From Lophium mytilinum (taxonomy: Eukaryota > Ascomycota > Dothideomycetes > Mytilinidiales > Mytilinidiaceae): 64,000 bases of DNA. Within the stretch, counting starts at the first letter, position 1; each line of letters starts with the position of its first letter. Location: NCBI GenBank assembly GCA_010093605.1, contig MU004181.1, positions 1,054,001-1,118,000 of the forward strand, in the 5' to 3' direction. This document shows positions 36,144 to 49,230 of the stretch, piece by piece. The translations under genes and the position numbers were made by a program. The notes beneath the pieces are model-generated. The model did not search any database and was not told where the DNA came from. It worked only from the letters and a program-made list of their open reading frames with translations.

Positions 36144-37820
36144 TCAGTCGTCCGCGGAACCGTCCATCTGCATCTGATTGTTCATGTCTTTGGTGGACTT
36201 GCCGGCGCGGGAACTGCGGATAACCTTCTTCACCATCTTTTCCACAGAGTCCCAGTCGTGGTGGTCGACGGCGATGAGGTCGGTCTTGAAGTGGGCAGCA
36301 ATGTCTGCGAGGGCCTGCCAGCTGCCGCGGTCGTGCACGAAGCTGAGAGCGACGCCGACACGTCCGAAGCGGCCAGTGCGACCGATGCGGTGGAGGTAGG
36401 TCTCTGGATCCGGGGAGCCGTCTGCGTGGGTGGGGATGTCCTAGATCGATTGTTAGTAGCTGGTGCGGAAATGAGAGGGCGGAGTAGCATACGTAGTTGA
36501 TGACCATGGTGACGGACTGAACATCGATTCCACGCGCAAGCACATTTGTCGTGATCAGCACCTTAGCCTCACCATCCCGGAACTTGTCGATGATCCTGTC
36601 GCGATCAGGTCCCTCCAGGCCACCGCTTAGTTGGGCAACGGTGTGGCCTTCGGCGATCATACGGTGTTCGAGCTTGGCTGCCGTAGCACGAGTCTAGTCG
36701 TGTTAGCCTGTGTCATTATTGTTGTTGCGTGGGATACTTACTCGGACGAAGATGATAGAGGAAGCGGTAGTCATGAGGCCGTAGAATTTGAGCAGCACAG
36801 CGAATTTGTCTTCCAACCCGTCGCAATCCAGGTACAGCTGCTTGATACCCTCGATCGTGAGCTCTTCGTGCTTGAGGGTGATTTGGTTGGCATTGGGCGC
36901 AAAGACTTGAGCGAATTCGAGGACATCGGGAGGGAATGTCGCCGAGAAGAGAACAGTCTGAATATTCCGGGGAAGCATCCTTTGCAAGTTAGTACCAAGC
37001 CGTCAAAGGGTGCATGATGGGCTTACTGTTTCACACGCTTGCACTGGTCGCCCAAGCCCTGTTGATCCAGCATGTTGTCGGCCTCGTCAAGGACAAGAAT
37101 CTGAAGCTGCTTCGAGTCGATGTACTTCCTCCTCACCATGTCCATCACCGTGCCTGGAGTTCCAACAATGATCTGGCCTTCGAACTTCTTGTTCCTGTGT
37201 GTTGGGTCCGGGATAGCTGGGGTCACGACCAAGCCTTCCATGAACTGTCCCATGTGCTGAATGACGCCTAGTATCTGTCGGGCCAGCTCTCGGCTTGGGG
37301 CGAGGACCAGCGCTTGGGGAGTCAGGTTGTTGAGGTCGACGCGCGTTAACATGTTGAGGGAAAACGCGGCTGTCTTTCCAGTACCGGATTGGGACTGCGC
37401 GATCATATTTTGGGGAGGATTGTGCAGAAGTAGGGGTAGAGCGCGCTCTTGGATCTTGGACGGCGAGCGGAAGTTCATCTCCATGATTCCTCGAAGGAGC
37501 TCCGGCTTTCTGAAGGTAGAGTTAGTCTCAGCGCGGGCAACATGACAGATACAAACTTACAGGTTCAGCTCCTCAAAGCTCTTGACAGAGAACAGAGGGC
37601 TGTTAGGGTCGGCTTGCATGTCAGCCAGCTTGACCTCGACCTCATATTCGGGCTCGATGAGGGCGGGCTCTTTGCCTTCCGGGATGCCTCCATCGAGCTG
37701 GGAGTCGGCGACAGAGGAGGGCGCATCGTCTTTAGAGGGCATGGTGATGCGACTCTCGAGGGAGGCGGAGGTTAAAGCTTCTGGTTTGGCCTCTGTAGCA
37801 GCAGGAGTAGTGTCAGCCAT
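36144..37820 (-). CDS. DBP5: DEAD-box ATP-dependent RNA helicase Dbp5
   Basis: Dbp5 remodels mRNPs at the cytoplasmic face of the nuclear pore during mRNA export and also acts in translation termination (family knowledge). The exons are 37820-37561, 37509-37027, 36979-36742, 36693-36493 and 36440-36144, giving 492 residues with consistent phases. The disordered N-terminus precedes [19 protein letters not shown] and the Q motif (PSKIQ). Motif I is [10 protein letters not shown] (about 124-133), then PSREL, TPGT, DEAD (from about 228) and SAT. Motif V is ARGID and motif VI is HRIGRTGR (from about 411). The ending with [10 protein letters not shown] is short and acidic. [25 protein letters not shown] is diagnostic of Dbp5 rather than other DEAD-box families. 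It is divergent from BZZ1. Confidence 0.96.
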
Positions 37821-38774
37821 GGTTTCGTGAGTGAGTTTGTATGGCTGTCGGCAGGCAGACGGCGACGGGTGCGGGCGCGGGTGCTTGCAGAAGCGTGTGT
37901 GCGCGCAGAGAGAGGTGGCAGCTGGTGTAGGATACCATGCAGCAGTGGAGTGTAAGAGAACAAGCGAAGACTAAGCGGATGTGTTCAAGAAGTACGGTGG
38001 TGGGTGACAATAGCTATTGTGAGGTGAATTTAGGTAGCTCGCGTCGCCCGCCCCACCAAACGGAAAGTCTTGGCGAGGCGGTGTCCGGCCCTGCGTGCCT
38101 GAGGCGTCAACGCGAGGCGGGGCTGTTAAATGCGGCCCAGGTGCTCCGCAAGGCTGGCTACGATGTTGAATAGCCTTTAACGTTGCTAGCAAATAGCAGC
38201 AGCAGCAGTTTGAAAATAGGATAATATTTCTTTGTCTTGAAAGTCGACAAGGCACTCCTTACAGGCGCCGCTTAGCCATGATATATATATTTCTTCTTCT
38301 ATTTGCGTGGTCCGTAGATGCATATGTTGCTTCTCTTTGCAGTCAAGTCTAGCGCCTCAATCATAATCTCATTGCTGTGTTACCTCTGTACAGCTCGTGC
38401 ATATATCCTTCCCGATTTGGTAGACGGTTTTGATATTCTACCAGGGTCTGATGGCGTTCCAAAATTGAAGAGTATTGGAATCCACCTCCATCTTAGCCAT
38501 AACAGAGAGACTCAATAACTCATAGCCCCGCGGATGGTTAAAGTCAGTAGACTGTTCAATGATACCTAACTTCCGAATTCCATAAAGCGGCGTGGCTGCA
38601 TAGGGCTTGGCAGCTTTTGTTATACGAATGCCCAGGGCCGCAACGGCTGACCCCCGCCAATGAGCCACGACGTCCTTCGGCGCTGCAATTCACTCCCGCG
38701 ACCACCGCCCTGGACATGTCTGCTGCGGGAACACCACACGACCCCGCCTGCTACTTGCTAAGGAGTCTAAGGCC
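37821..38774. promoter_or_regulatory. Divergent promoter of DBP5 and BZZ1
   Basis: This 954-bp region between outward-facing starts contains a short CAG/GCA run near 38200. No gene or conserved site was recognised. Confidence 0.45.
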
Positions 38775-41364
38775 ATGGCAGAGATTGACATTGCTCCCCA
38801 GTTTGGAGCCGAGCTGAAGGTGAGCAGCCGCCCCGTCATGCGACCCGCCAAACTGACCCAGTGTGCCTCGACAGGATGGCTTCAAGCCCGTCAACGCCTG
38901 GGTATGTAGACCCCCGCAACCGCCTATATCCTCAGAGTCTTGCGCGACCTCCGAGAAACTTCCTCCCGCACTCATCCGCCCCGACAAACGCTGACGACAC
39001 TCTGCTCAGGTTACCAACGGCATTGCGTGGCTCGATGACATACAGCAGTTCTACCGCGAAAGAAGTTTGATAGAGAAAGACTATGCCGCCAAGCTCAAGG
39101 CCCTAGCCCAGAAGTATTTCGAGAAGAAGGCCAGAAAGTCTAGCAGTCTGAGTGTTGGAGACACTCCTACTGTTACCCCGGGCTCTCTGGAGAGGCACGT
39201 CACCAGGCGCAAACACTATAGCGGACTTTGCTGACGATACATCCACTCCACAGTGCTTCTATGACCACATGGGGTGTGCAGCTCACCACCCTCGAAGGAC
39301 GGGCCTCGGAACACGAAGGCTTCGCCACGTCCCTCATATCCAATATCGCCGACCCTCTGAAGAACCTGGCTACCCGCTACGAGGAGCTTCGGAAATATCA
39401 TGCCGAGTATGCGGCAAAGCTGGAGAAGGAGCGCGATGGCACATATGGGGACCTACGGAAGATGAAGGGGAAGTATGACAGCGTTTGCCAGGAAGTGGAG
39501 AACCGCCGAAAGAAGATCGATTCCTCTTTCGATCATGGGAAAAACAAAGCACGGAATGCCTTCGAACAACAGCAACTAGAAATGAGAAACGTCAAAGTAC
39601 GTCTTCGCCTCTGGCTTTTAGCACTATGCTGACTATTCTAGAACACATATGTGATCACGATCAATGTTACGAACAAGCAAAAGGAGATGTACTACCACGA
39701 GTACGTTCCCGAGCTTCTTGATGTAAGATATGGCTCCATGAACACTATTATGATTGCAGATATTGAAGTCATTCTAGAGCCTTCAGGACCTCTCTGAAAC
39801 CCGTGTGGCCAAGTTGAACACAATATGGTCGACCGCTGCGCAAATTGAAACATCAACCCTGACAAGAAGTACGAGACTTGTCGAACACCTCTCCGGAGAA
39901 ATTCCCAGGAACAACCCATTGCTAGACTCGATGATGTTCGTTAGACACAACGCTGGATCCTTCCTGGAACCGGGAGATTTTCAATTCGAGCCAAGCCCTG
40001 TTTGGTTAGACGACGGCAATGTGGCTACTGATGACGGGGCAAAGGTTTTTTTACGGAACGTTTTAACGAAGAGCAAAGGCCAGTTAATAGAATTTCGCCG
40101 TGAGCTCGACAAGAAAAGGAAGGAAGTCGAGAACGCCAAAAAGGTCCGACAGAACATACGAGATGGCAAAGATAAGCGCGACGAGGTCGAAGTTGTCCGT
40201 GCTATCTTTGCTATACAAGAGGGGATGCATGAAGTAGAGCGGCAGAAGGTGACTGCAGAAGTTGAGGTGTCGACCATCACGTCAAACGTGGGAGACGTCA
40301 GCATCGGGGCGAGCGCGCACAAGTTCAAATCCCAAACATTCAAGATACCTACAAACTGCGATCTATGTGGGGAGCGGATCTGGGGGCTATCCGCCAAGGG
40401 ATTCGACTGTCAAGATTGCGGATACACCTGTCATAGCAAGTGCGAGATGAAAGTCCCCGCAGACTGCCCCGGCGAACAAAGCAAAGACGAGAAAAAGAAG
40501 CTGAAAATGAAACGGCAGGCAACAGCCAACGCTGCAACACCAGCAGCCAACGGAGGCGCCTCGGATTCCCACGGCGACATGCCTCGCATAAACAGAAGCG
40601 ACACAGTCAATTCAATGAATACACTCAGCTCAGGATACTCCGCAACGGCCCATCGATCGATATCTGGTGCTGTGTCACCTACGGATGAGACTCCTCCTGA
40701 AAGAGTAGGAACCGTCAAACCAACGCCCGGCCCTCCTCGACGCAACCGCGTTGTAGCGCCCCCGCCTGCGCAATACATCAAAGACGACGACGACATCGCA
40801 AGCATCGCCGGCTCCTCGAAGGGCGCGGAGCAGAAGGGCAAAGTGCTGTACGCGTACCAAGCGAACGGCGACGGCGAAATCAGCGTGAAAGATGGCCTGG
40901 ACATCACAATCCTAGAACCCGACGGTACACCCTCTATCCCTTCCCCACACACTTCTTACTAACTTTCCACAGACGGCTCCGGCTGGACCAAAGTCCGCGC
41001 CGGCGCCCTCGAAGGCCTCGTGCCAGCCGCCTACATCGAAGCAATGCCCCAAACCCCGCCATCCTCCTTATCCACCATCAACCGCCCGGACTCGACCTAC
41101 TCCGCCTCCTCCGTCTCCCTCGCCGGCAGCATCACGGCGCCGGGCAAGAAAAAGGGGCCCGCGGTGGCGCCGAAGCGCGGCGCGAAGAAGCTGAAGTATG
41201 TGGAGGCGCTGTATGACTATAAGGCGCAGAGCGGGGCCGAGCATGATATGGCGGAGGGCGAGCGGTTTGTGCTGATTAATATGGATGCGGGGGAGGGGTG
41301 GGCGGATGTGGAGAGGGGTGGGGTGACGAAGAGCGTGCCGGCGAATTATATTCAGGAGGTGTAG
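38775..41364 (+). CDS. BZZ1: BZZ1-like F-BAR/C1/SH3 actin-patch protein
   Basis: Bzz1 links membrane curvature to WASP/type-I myosin-driven actin assembly at endocytic sites (family knowledge). The exons are 38775-38819, 38875-38901, 39010-39194, 39254-39596, 39642-39722, 39778-40924 and 40973-41364, giving 739 residues with all phases consistent. The N-terminal FCH/F-BAR (about 1-270) includes IAWLDDIQQFYRERSLIEKDYA. A C1 zinc domain follows at about 408-457 (H...CDLC...CQDCGYTCHSKCEMKVPADC). Two SH3 domains follow at about 583-635 (VLYAYQA) and about 684-737 (YVEALYDYKAQ, ending SVPANYIQEV). The third intron has a GC donor (AG|GCACGT), required to give LESASMTTWGVQ. The layout matches ascomycete Bzz1 in order and size. 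Confidence 0.95.
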
Positions 41365-42089
41365 GGAGGGGAGATGGGATGAGATGAGATGAGGTGGTGG
41401 GGGTTTTTGGGACTGTGGGAAGCGGTTAGCGAGCGGTGAACGGGTTGGATGTGTTTGTCCTGGATGTCGAAGACGCGGGTGCCTTGCACTTCTTCGCTTT
41501 CTTGTTCAGTTTTCTACGGAGCCTAAAATTCGGACCGAGGGTTTGAGTTTGCATTGGTTGGCTAGGGGCAGACTTGTGTTTGGCGGATGATGCTGCATTG
41601 TGGGGTTTCTTGTTATTCAAAGGCTCTTGATAGATTATGGTTTCGATCCTTCACCTTGTTTTGATCTCAGTGGGGGTACTAGTAGTGTTACTGCACCGCT
41701 GTCGCTGTCGCTGATTACGAACCCTCCTTGGCTAAGTAAACCTTTCGCCCCTGTGCCCCTCACCATCTGTGGAGATATATAAGGGCCTTCTTAGGATACA
41801 AGTAGCAAGGCTGAGCTTTGGTTAGTATGGCGCTTCAACTAGGCAAATGAAAACCTGAGCCGGTTCTTACAGGCAATTCTGCGTAAATCAACTTCGAGCC
41901 TTTCCGAATCGCTATGCTAACACGCACGGAACAAATCGCGTTTGCCACCGTCTGGGAAAAGGAAAACGTGAAGATGTGAGATAATGACGTCGCTGCAGAA
42001 ACGGAAGGGAGAGGATCGGAGGCCTTTCAATTGGTATGTACTGCTATCCTTTTGATTCAGGCCCGATTTAGGCGAAGGTTTCTGGGGTC
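41365..42089. other. 3' flank of BZZ1, includes a short GATGA microsatellite
   Basis: A GATGA-type microsatellite lies just after the stop (about 41372-41397). The rest shows no gene. Confidence 0.45.
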
Positions 42090-43800
42090 TTTTGGCGAGC
42101 GGTGGAAAACGGGTCGAGGTTTGTGGGTTCGGTGGAGGCGCTTCTGCGGGAAATGAGCGGAGGGTTGGGGAGAAGTCTTTACATGTCGAACTGCGTGAGA
42201 GGGGTTAGTTGGGCGCGGAGGGCACAAAAGGGGCTACGTGGCGTGGTTACTTTGTATGACAAGAAGAGCCTTTGGAAAGGGCTTGTAGATTAGGTCGCCG
42301 TTTAGAGGGTAAGGAAAAGATGTTGGAGCACTCCGGTAGACAAAGGGTGGGCTTTTGTAGGAAGTTGTTACATATCGAACTGCGGAAGACGTTTCTTAGG
42401 GGACGCCGAGGGGTATATAGAGGGTTATTTTTGGATACTATTCGACGGAGGCTGGGAATCAGGTCGGCGTTAAGAGGATGTGGGAAGGCTGCTGAAGCAC
42501 TTTTGGAAAGGATTTACAGAGCTTCGTTACTTCTTTTCTTATATATAACCGCATAAGATGATTCTTACTATATACAGAGGGTACGCGGAGGCTCCGCTGA
42601 ATAGTTGTGTTTAGCTACGAATTGGAAGAGCGTGTGAATTAGGTCGACGTTTAAAGGATAGGGGAAGGTTGCTGGAGCACCTCCGGAAAGTAATAGCAGA
42701 ACTTGGTTGCTTCTTTTCACATTTGTAATCGCGTGAGGAATTTGATGTTAGACTTGGAGGGCATACTGCGTAGTGGCTTTTGCTACCCGGAGAACGACCT
42801 TGCAAATCAGGTCTGCGTGGAGAGGATGAGGACAAGGAGCTAGGACGCTTCGGCGAACACATAGATTTGTTTCGCTACAAGTATTGACATATCGAACCGT
42901 GCAAGGTATTTCTTATTAGACGGAGACACCACGCAGAGGCCTTGTAGGATAGGATTTTTTTATAACGAGAGGAACGGGCCTGCAGTTTAGACCAGCGTCT
43001 AAAGAATGCTAAAAAGCTGCCGCGGCCCTTCGTGCAGAAGTGGTGCCCCTTTGTTGTAAGTTGTTACAATTTGAACCGCATAAGTCCTTCTTTAGTAGAG
43101 ACGGAAATCACGCAGCGTGCACTAAGTGTAGTAACTTTTACTCCGCAATTGGAGGTCTAAAATCAGGCCGCCGTCAAGAGGATAATAGAAACGTGCTGGA
43201 GCTCCTCTGCAACGAGGTTGGGTCGTCTGGTGACAAGATGTTACATATCGAACCGTACAAGGACTTTTTTCATAGGTAGGGAGGTCAGGCAGTGTGCACT
43301 AAGCGTAGCTTCTTTTAGTCCAGAATTAGAGGCCCTGAATCAAACTGCTGTTCAGAGGATGTTGAAAGCGTGCCGAGGTAGCGACGTAAAGAGATTGGGT
43401 CGTCTGGTTGCGAGTTGTCACATATCGAACTGTATGGATAGAATTTTCATAGACGCAGAGGATCAGAGCCCCTGGATTAGACTATCGCCAAAAGGATAAA
43501 GAAAAGTTGCTGGTGCCCCTCTGTTAAGGGCCTTATCTGTCCAGTCATAAGTTGTTACATATTGAACCGTGTCAATGGAATTCTAATAGACGCAGAGGGG
43601 GGTTAGATGGCACACTACTTGGTCCTTTTACCTCATGATTAGAGCACCTCAATTAGACAGCCGTCAGTAGGATAATGAAATGGTTGTGGAGCTCGTCTGT
43701 GAGTTGATTGGTTCGTCTAGTTACGAGATTGCTTATATCGAGCCGTGCTGATGGAAGCTGGATAGAGACGGAGGGTACATGGGGAGCACGCTGCGTGGTT
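42090..43800 (+). repeat. Tandem array of about ten diverged ~177-bp units
   Basis: A landmark close to TTACATATCGAACCG recurs near 42179, 42368, 42539, 42717, 42885, 43064, 43241, 43418, 43555 and 43732. The gaps are 189, 171, 178, 168, 179, 177, 177, 137 and 177 bp. Two further blocks recur in each unit. One is close to TAGACGCAGAGG, after the landmark. The other is close to AGAGGATAAGGAAAAGTTGC followed by TGGAGC, before it. Units are strongly diverged but clearly related. They hold only short open frames. In frames 177 bp apart (59 codons) a peptide like LHIEP recurs, so decay from a coding repeat is possible. I do not recognise the family. Confidence 0.82.
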
Positions 43801-46293
43801 CTTTTGCACAATGCAAGAGTTGGGATCGATGTTCTGGTTCTCGGAAGTACACGATCTTTATAATTGCCACGTTCAGTCCGGCAAAGTAGTTGCCATGCCG
43901 GAGCCTACAAGAGAGGGGTATGCCAATGAAGCCGAAGAGCTTTAGATGGCTACTTGACGGGAAACCTACCGCGCATATCCCGTGGAACACATTTACCAAG
44001 CCCATGAAGCGGGAAGACGTCGCAAACTTGCGGGTATTGACACCGAGACACTAGGGAGATTAAAGTCCGACATGCGGTGACTGGATCGGTCACTCATCCT
44101 ACAGTATTATTTTTTGGACCAATGTTGTGCGATATTTGCAGATAGTGCCGTTACCAGTGGCTACCGACCATCACGCCATGCAGCATGAAGTAGCATTTGC
44201 CGCGCGTTGGCCATGTTCGTGGGTGCCGTTTGCTTTTCCCGGAGTGGCACGAATCGGGCGCTAGAAGGTCGACCACGTTCCACTCGGCACTTTCGGTCGT
44301 GGCAGATATTACGCCGGGACGAAGGCGCTGGGCGGGGAGATGAGTGTCGACGAACGAAACTAAGAGGGATTGAGGCTGACAGTTGATACGGAGTGAACCG
44401 GTTGCTCTTAGAAAAATGTTGTACTCACAGCAAGTACACCTACATACATAGTTTGCCATGGCAACTTCCATATTGGAGCGATGAGCAAGCGTTACCTGTA
44501 TTCAAAAAGGCCAAGGTACGCAGCTGAAGGCACAACCATACCTCGCGATATGGGCGGCTTCTAGTAGAGAGCAAGCACAACACCAGCCTAGGTACGCCTA
44601 GCCCATTACGAATCGGGAACCCAACGAATCGTGGGACCTAGGTTGCCATGACCCCCGGCTGCGGAACGCGTGGTCCCTTTTCGTTGAAGCAGAGACAGAA
44701 CACAAGCACAGAGCGACGTTGTGCGACGAGTGCCGGGCAGGTGCAGGCCACATGCAAGAGCCGTGATGCAGATTAGGATGACGTGGGCGCGAGATGAGGA
44801 TGGTCGAGAGCTGCGAGGGGTTTTGCGGGGAGGGTGAATTGGGACCCAGGAGGCCTGTCCTGCTCCCGCCCACACACAGCGAGTCACAGCCGTGGCCAGG
44901 CCGAGGATGAACGAAGCGCAATTTAGGCCATCTCGAAAACGGTCGGTAGCCTCGACGAGCTGCCGAAAGGAGCGCGCGCTGGCAGAGATCGCTACGGGCC
45001 CTGTCTTATCGCGCGACTCCGGCGGACGAGGCCCCTATTGCGACAAGGCTGCCGGCGATCGCTCTCTTGGACTGCTGCGGGCGGGGCGGTGAAGTGTCTG
45101 ACCATCTCGGCCCTCGCGAGGTGGGATGGGAGGGGAGAGGACGGCATTCCAGCTCGCATTCCTTCTGCGGAATGTCCAAACGTCGCAATTGACGCACAAA
45201 CAGGGTCCAGAAATCGGACCTTTCCAGCGCAGGTACGCTGCCGACGTGATTGGGCCGTGGGGAGGCCTTGAACGACGTCGGCTTGCCGACTCCACACGCG
45301 GGTTGCTGGTTGGCCGGCAAAAAGGCCCGCTCCTTGGAGATCGACGCCTGAATGCCTGTCGGCATCGATGCTGCAGCCTCAACTCCAACCCTGGCCCGCG
45401 AATGTCACGATACCCTCACTTGCCACCCGCGGGCTACAAGCAGCCGTGTCGCACACACAGCCGTAGAATGTTCTCACACGACGGCCTCGCGCCCTCACCC
45501 GCTGGTGCTCTGCGCCGAGGCCACGCCGCTGTGCCATGTCGCGGGGATTAAGTAGATACGATGTTTTCTCGCCCTCCAGCTTCCGGCTTCTTGCTAGTCT
45601 GCAGCACCCCCATTGCTGCCGACGCTCTCATTGACGCTGCAATTACACATGCTGCAATTGACGCTGCCAACGTCCAATTCACGCGCCCCAGATCCATTGA
45701 CGACTGGCGATTCACGCGCGGTGCAGCCTCGCCCTCATTTGCTTCCTGAATCCCACTGCCAACGAGACCACCGCGGCCGTCTGCTCGCCGTGGGCGCAAT
45801 CACGCGCTCCCGCTCTGATCCAATCTCGTTCGTGGGCGGCTGTGCGTCCACTTTGTGCCCCCGGCCCCCCCTGTCCAGCGTGTTTGTTTCCCCTGACGCT
45901 AGCCCCGGACCGGCCCACTCATCTCGCGCCCTCAACACCTCGACTCTCCCTCTCCGTCTCCTCTTCCATGCTGTAGTGCAAGGTCAACCTCTTCATCGCG
46001 ACACACCCGGCCGCATTGTTTATTCGCATTCCACCAACTCGGAGCCTAGTCTCCCATTCACTCATTTGGAACGCCTTGTATCGATAATAATATCGAAGTC
46101 ACTCGTTCACCGCTACACCAAGAGACCAGCACCCTTCAATTCCCGCCTTGCCAGCCTCATCTGAACGCTGACAATACTTCCGGTCAGTGCTGCGTGTTTG
46201 TCTTGCGCAATTGTCCCTCCTTTACTGAACCGACTCCAGCTCCTGTCAACAACAACTGTCGCTCACGCCCTCTAATACCACAACACCGTCGCC
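43801..46293. other. Gene-poor region upstream of the SUN-family gene
   Basis: About 2.5 kb. Open frames here lack domains and overlap on both strands. The segment from about 45900 to 46293 is C/T-rich and probably carries the promoter and leader of the gene at 46294. Confidence 0.45.
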
Positions 46294-47680
46294 ATGAAGT
46301 TCGCAACCGTCGTCCTCTTCGCGACCGGCGCCATGGCTGCCGCCAAGGTCCATCGCCACCGTCACCGCCATGCTCCCAATGCTCTGCTCAATCGTGAGGC
46401 CAATCCCGATGTCGTCACCGTCGTCGTCTACATGCTGGACGGCGTTAAGATCACCGAGGAGGAGTGCCAGGAGGGCATCAAGAACGGCACCCTGATCTGG
46501 GGTGACGACGGCGCCCCAGTGGTTGCCTCCTCTCCTGCCTACACCCCCATCCCCACTCCTACTCCTACTCCTACCCCCAGCTCTGCTGCCGTCAAGGTCG
46601 CCGCCTACTCCCACCACTACGTCGCGCCCTCCAGCGTCGTCGTCTCGAGCGCTGCGCCTGCTCCTTCCGTCTACAGCGGAGGAGGAGGAGATGAGTCCGG
46701 GAATGTGGACGTGCCCTTCCCCACCGGCCTTCCTTGCTCCAAGTTCCCAGAGGGATATGGTGCTGTCAAGAACACCTACATGGGTCTCGGTGGATGGATT
46801 GGCATTCAGAATCCGGGTGGAACTGCCATGGGAGTCAGCGGCCAGTTGGGCTACACCGACATTGCTACTATCCCCAAGGGCTCTTGCGAGGATGGCTCTT
46901 GCGTCAAGGATGGAATGTTCGTTTCCTACAACTGCCCTCCCGGGTACGCCAAGTCTTCGTGGCCCAAGATGCAGGGTGCCACTCTCCAGTCTGTGGGCGG
47001 TCTGCTCTGCAAGAACGGCGAGCTGGAGCTAGCCGATGGCGCTATTGCGAAGACTCTTTGCGTGAAGGGTACCTCTAAGGTCACCGTCAAGGTCCAGAAC
47101 AAGATGGAGAAGTGCTCCTCCATCTGCAAAACCGACTATCCTGGTAATTATTCCATCGCGAAGTTATTTCAAAGTTTCTTTACTTACATGATCAGGTACC
47201 GAGGGCGAAACCGCGGGCGTCTATATTCCGTCCGGCGAGACACAGGAGCTTTTCTGCCCCGACAAGACCGAGTACTACTTCTGGGACGGCAAGGGAACTT
47301 CTTCCCAGTACTATGTGAATCCCGCCGGCTATGAGCCGCAGGACGCTTGCTGGTGGGGTGCTCCCAACAAGCCATTGGGCAATAACGCTCCCATGAACAT
47401 TGGCGTGGGATACAACCCTGGCGATGAGAATGCCTACATCTCCCTCTTCCAGAACCTGCCCACTAACCCCGTCGACTTCCTCGACTATACCGTGGAAATT
47501 ACCGGTGATAACCTCAGTGGTAAATGCAAGTACTCGAACGGCCAGTACTGTGACGGCGACAACTGCAATACCGGAGCTGGATGCCTTGTAAGTTGACTCG
47601 ACACCAAACCTTTCTAATGCATGCTAACGTAATTGTAGGTTGCCTCGCGCGGAGGTGAGGTCCTCATCGTCCTCTCATAA
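46294..47680 (+). CDS. SUN-family secreted cell-wall protein (SIM1/UTH1/NCA3-like)
   Basis: Exons 46294-47143, 47196-47587 and 47639-47680 give 427 residues. A signal peptide (MKFATVVLFATGAMAA) is followed by a His/Arg-rich stretch. Next come a short acidic segment and a low-complexity Pro/Thr/Ser linker (PTPTPTPTP near 90). The Cys-rich SUN domain occupies about 145-427. It includes PFPTGLPCSKFPEGYGAV, YNCPPGYAKSSWPK and YYFWDGKGTSSQYYVNPAGY. SUN proteins (GH132) are wall-associated beta-glucan-active or binding proteins involved in septation and wall remodelling (family knowledge). The last exon has only 14 codons including stop (VASRGGEVLIVLS). CT-rich leader and good codon use suggest high expression. 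Confidence 0.93.
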
Positions 47681-49230
47681 TCGCAGCCAAGCGCATAGTT
47701 GGTCTTTACGCAGTATACCCGACCTACGACCGCGCCTTTTGTTACTTGTAATTGCATTCTTGTGGGTCCATTCGACCGATACGTTGACGACATGGGTTTC
47801 GAGGGAAGCAACCCGCCAATTTCTTTTCGGAATACAAGAGTTACGAATGTCTGAGAATACTCTCGCATTTCGGAATTTCTCAACCGTGTCTGGAGACACT
47901 TTCAACAAGGATCTTTCTTGCGTCCAGTTCGAATCGAACGGTAGCCTCGGGTAAACCCCCTGGGCCATTGTTTGCTGGAGAAACGGCTCGTATCATTGAT
48001 CTTTGGCGGGTTTGGGGGCGTTCGGTTGTCCAATGCATTTTCATGACGGCATCTGTATCGCAATCATCCCGGGCCCACAGTCTTCTCTGCTGGCATTGAC
48101 GAGAAAACTTCTGAGAAGCGGTCAGTCACCTCTTACATTCTCTTGTATCTGTTTATGCTGCCCTTCCCTTCGCCGGAACCGCCCGACAAGTCTGGCCACC
48201 TTTATGCCCCCTTGATGCGATTACTTGCTTGCGTTCCCTTTGTTTTAGTGTTTTACCTTACTTGCTGTCTATGCTTTCCCCCCTACCCAGCGAATTACTG
48301 TTTATATAGGGCGGCAACGTTGCGCGTCATACCGGACTTGCTGCCTGTCTGTCTGTCGAATGGGGCAGGAGGGCAGGAGCATAGATGTCTATGGCCAATG
48401 GGGACGGGTATGGCTTGGTTGGCAGCTGCTGCGATCTCAATGTATAATGTTTTTTCTTCTTGATATTATGTGTGCGATTGATGCGTGATTGATGTGTAAC
48501 GTTGACGGTGTGAACGATTCGAGTGGCACAGTTGAAAGGATTGAGGGAAGTTTCCCTGAAAGTGTATTGAGAAGCACCCGCGGCGGTAACGGGAGGGCGA
48601 ACGTCTTATACGTTAAGGATGCAAAGAAGAAATACGGCGTGTTTCAACTTCAAAAGCTTACGAATATCTCTAGTTGGACAAGTTGTATGGAGGACTTGTA
48701 CGAGCAAATGAGGAATTCGCAAGAAGACACTCCCATGTTTCATGACCCGCCGGCCCCCAAAAACAGCTTCCAGCTTACATAGTACAGATCGACTGGGTAT
48801 CCATGGCTGAACGGTTTTCTAGGATCTGTGTTGGTTGTTCGGTCTGCCTCTTCGCCCCCGCTATCTTCAGCTCTCGACCCCACCCCGCTGCTGTGGAGTG
48901 GATGCCTGGTGCACCGCCTCAGCATCTCACCGCTGGATGATAGGCCATGCATCATTGCGCATAGATCGTTGACTAGGTAAGACGGGGCGCGAACGGGTGG
49001 TTCCTACTTAACATCGTCTCAGCTCTCTCAACGAGCGTCGCGTTTCTGTTCTTTCTTCTGTCGGGTCTGCTTTGAGAGAGATTTTTGGCCATAAACTGGT
49101 GGCTGTTTGAAGCTTCACGACATCTTGCGCCTGGTTGAATATCTGAAGGCTTGTTGGAGAGAGTAGACTGGGACGGCACAGACTCTGCTTCTTACGTCTT
49201 TCTCGAGTCTTAGTTCGAAGAACGGGAAAT
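47681..49230. other. Intergenic between SUN-family and CCCH genes
   Basis: About 1.55 kb. The open frame at 48489-48782 (+, 97 codons) has no recognisable motif and no splice partner I could find, so it is not called. The start of the CCCH gene is preceded by pyrimidine-rich sequence. Confidence 0.45.

Noticed and set aside
43040-43499. Two open frames overlapping at 43218-43279 as genes
   Set aside because: They lie within the ~177-bp tandem array, in different frames, and reflect the repeat rather than a gene.
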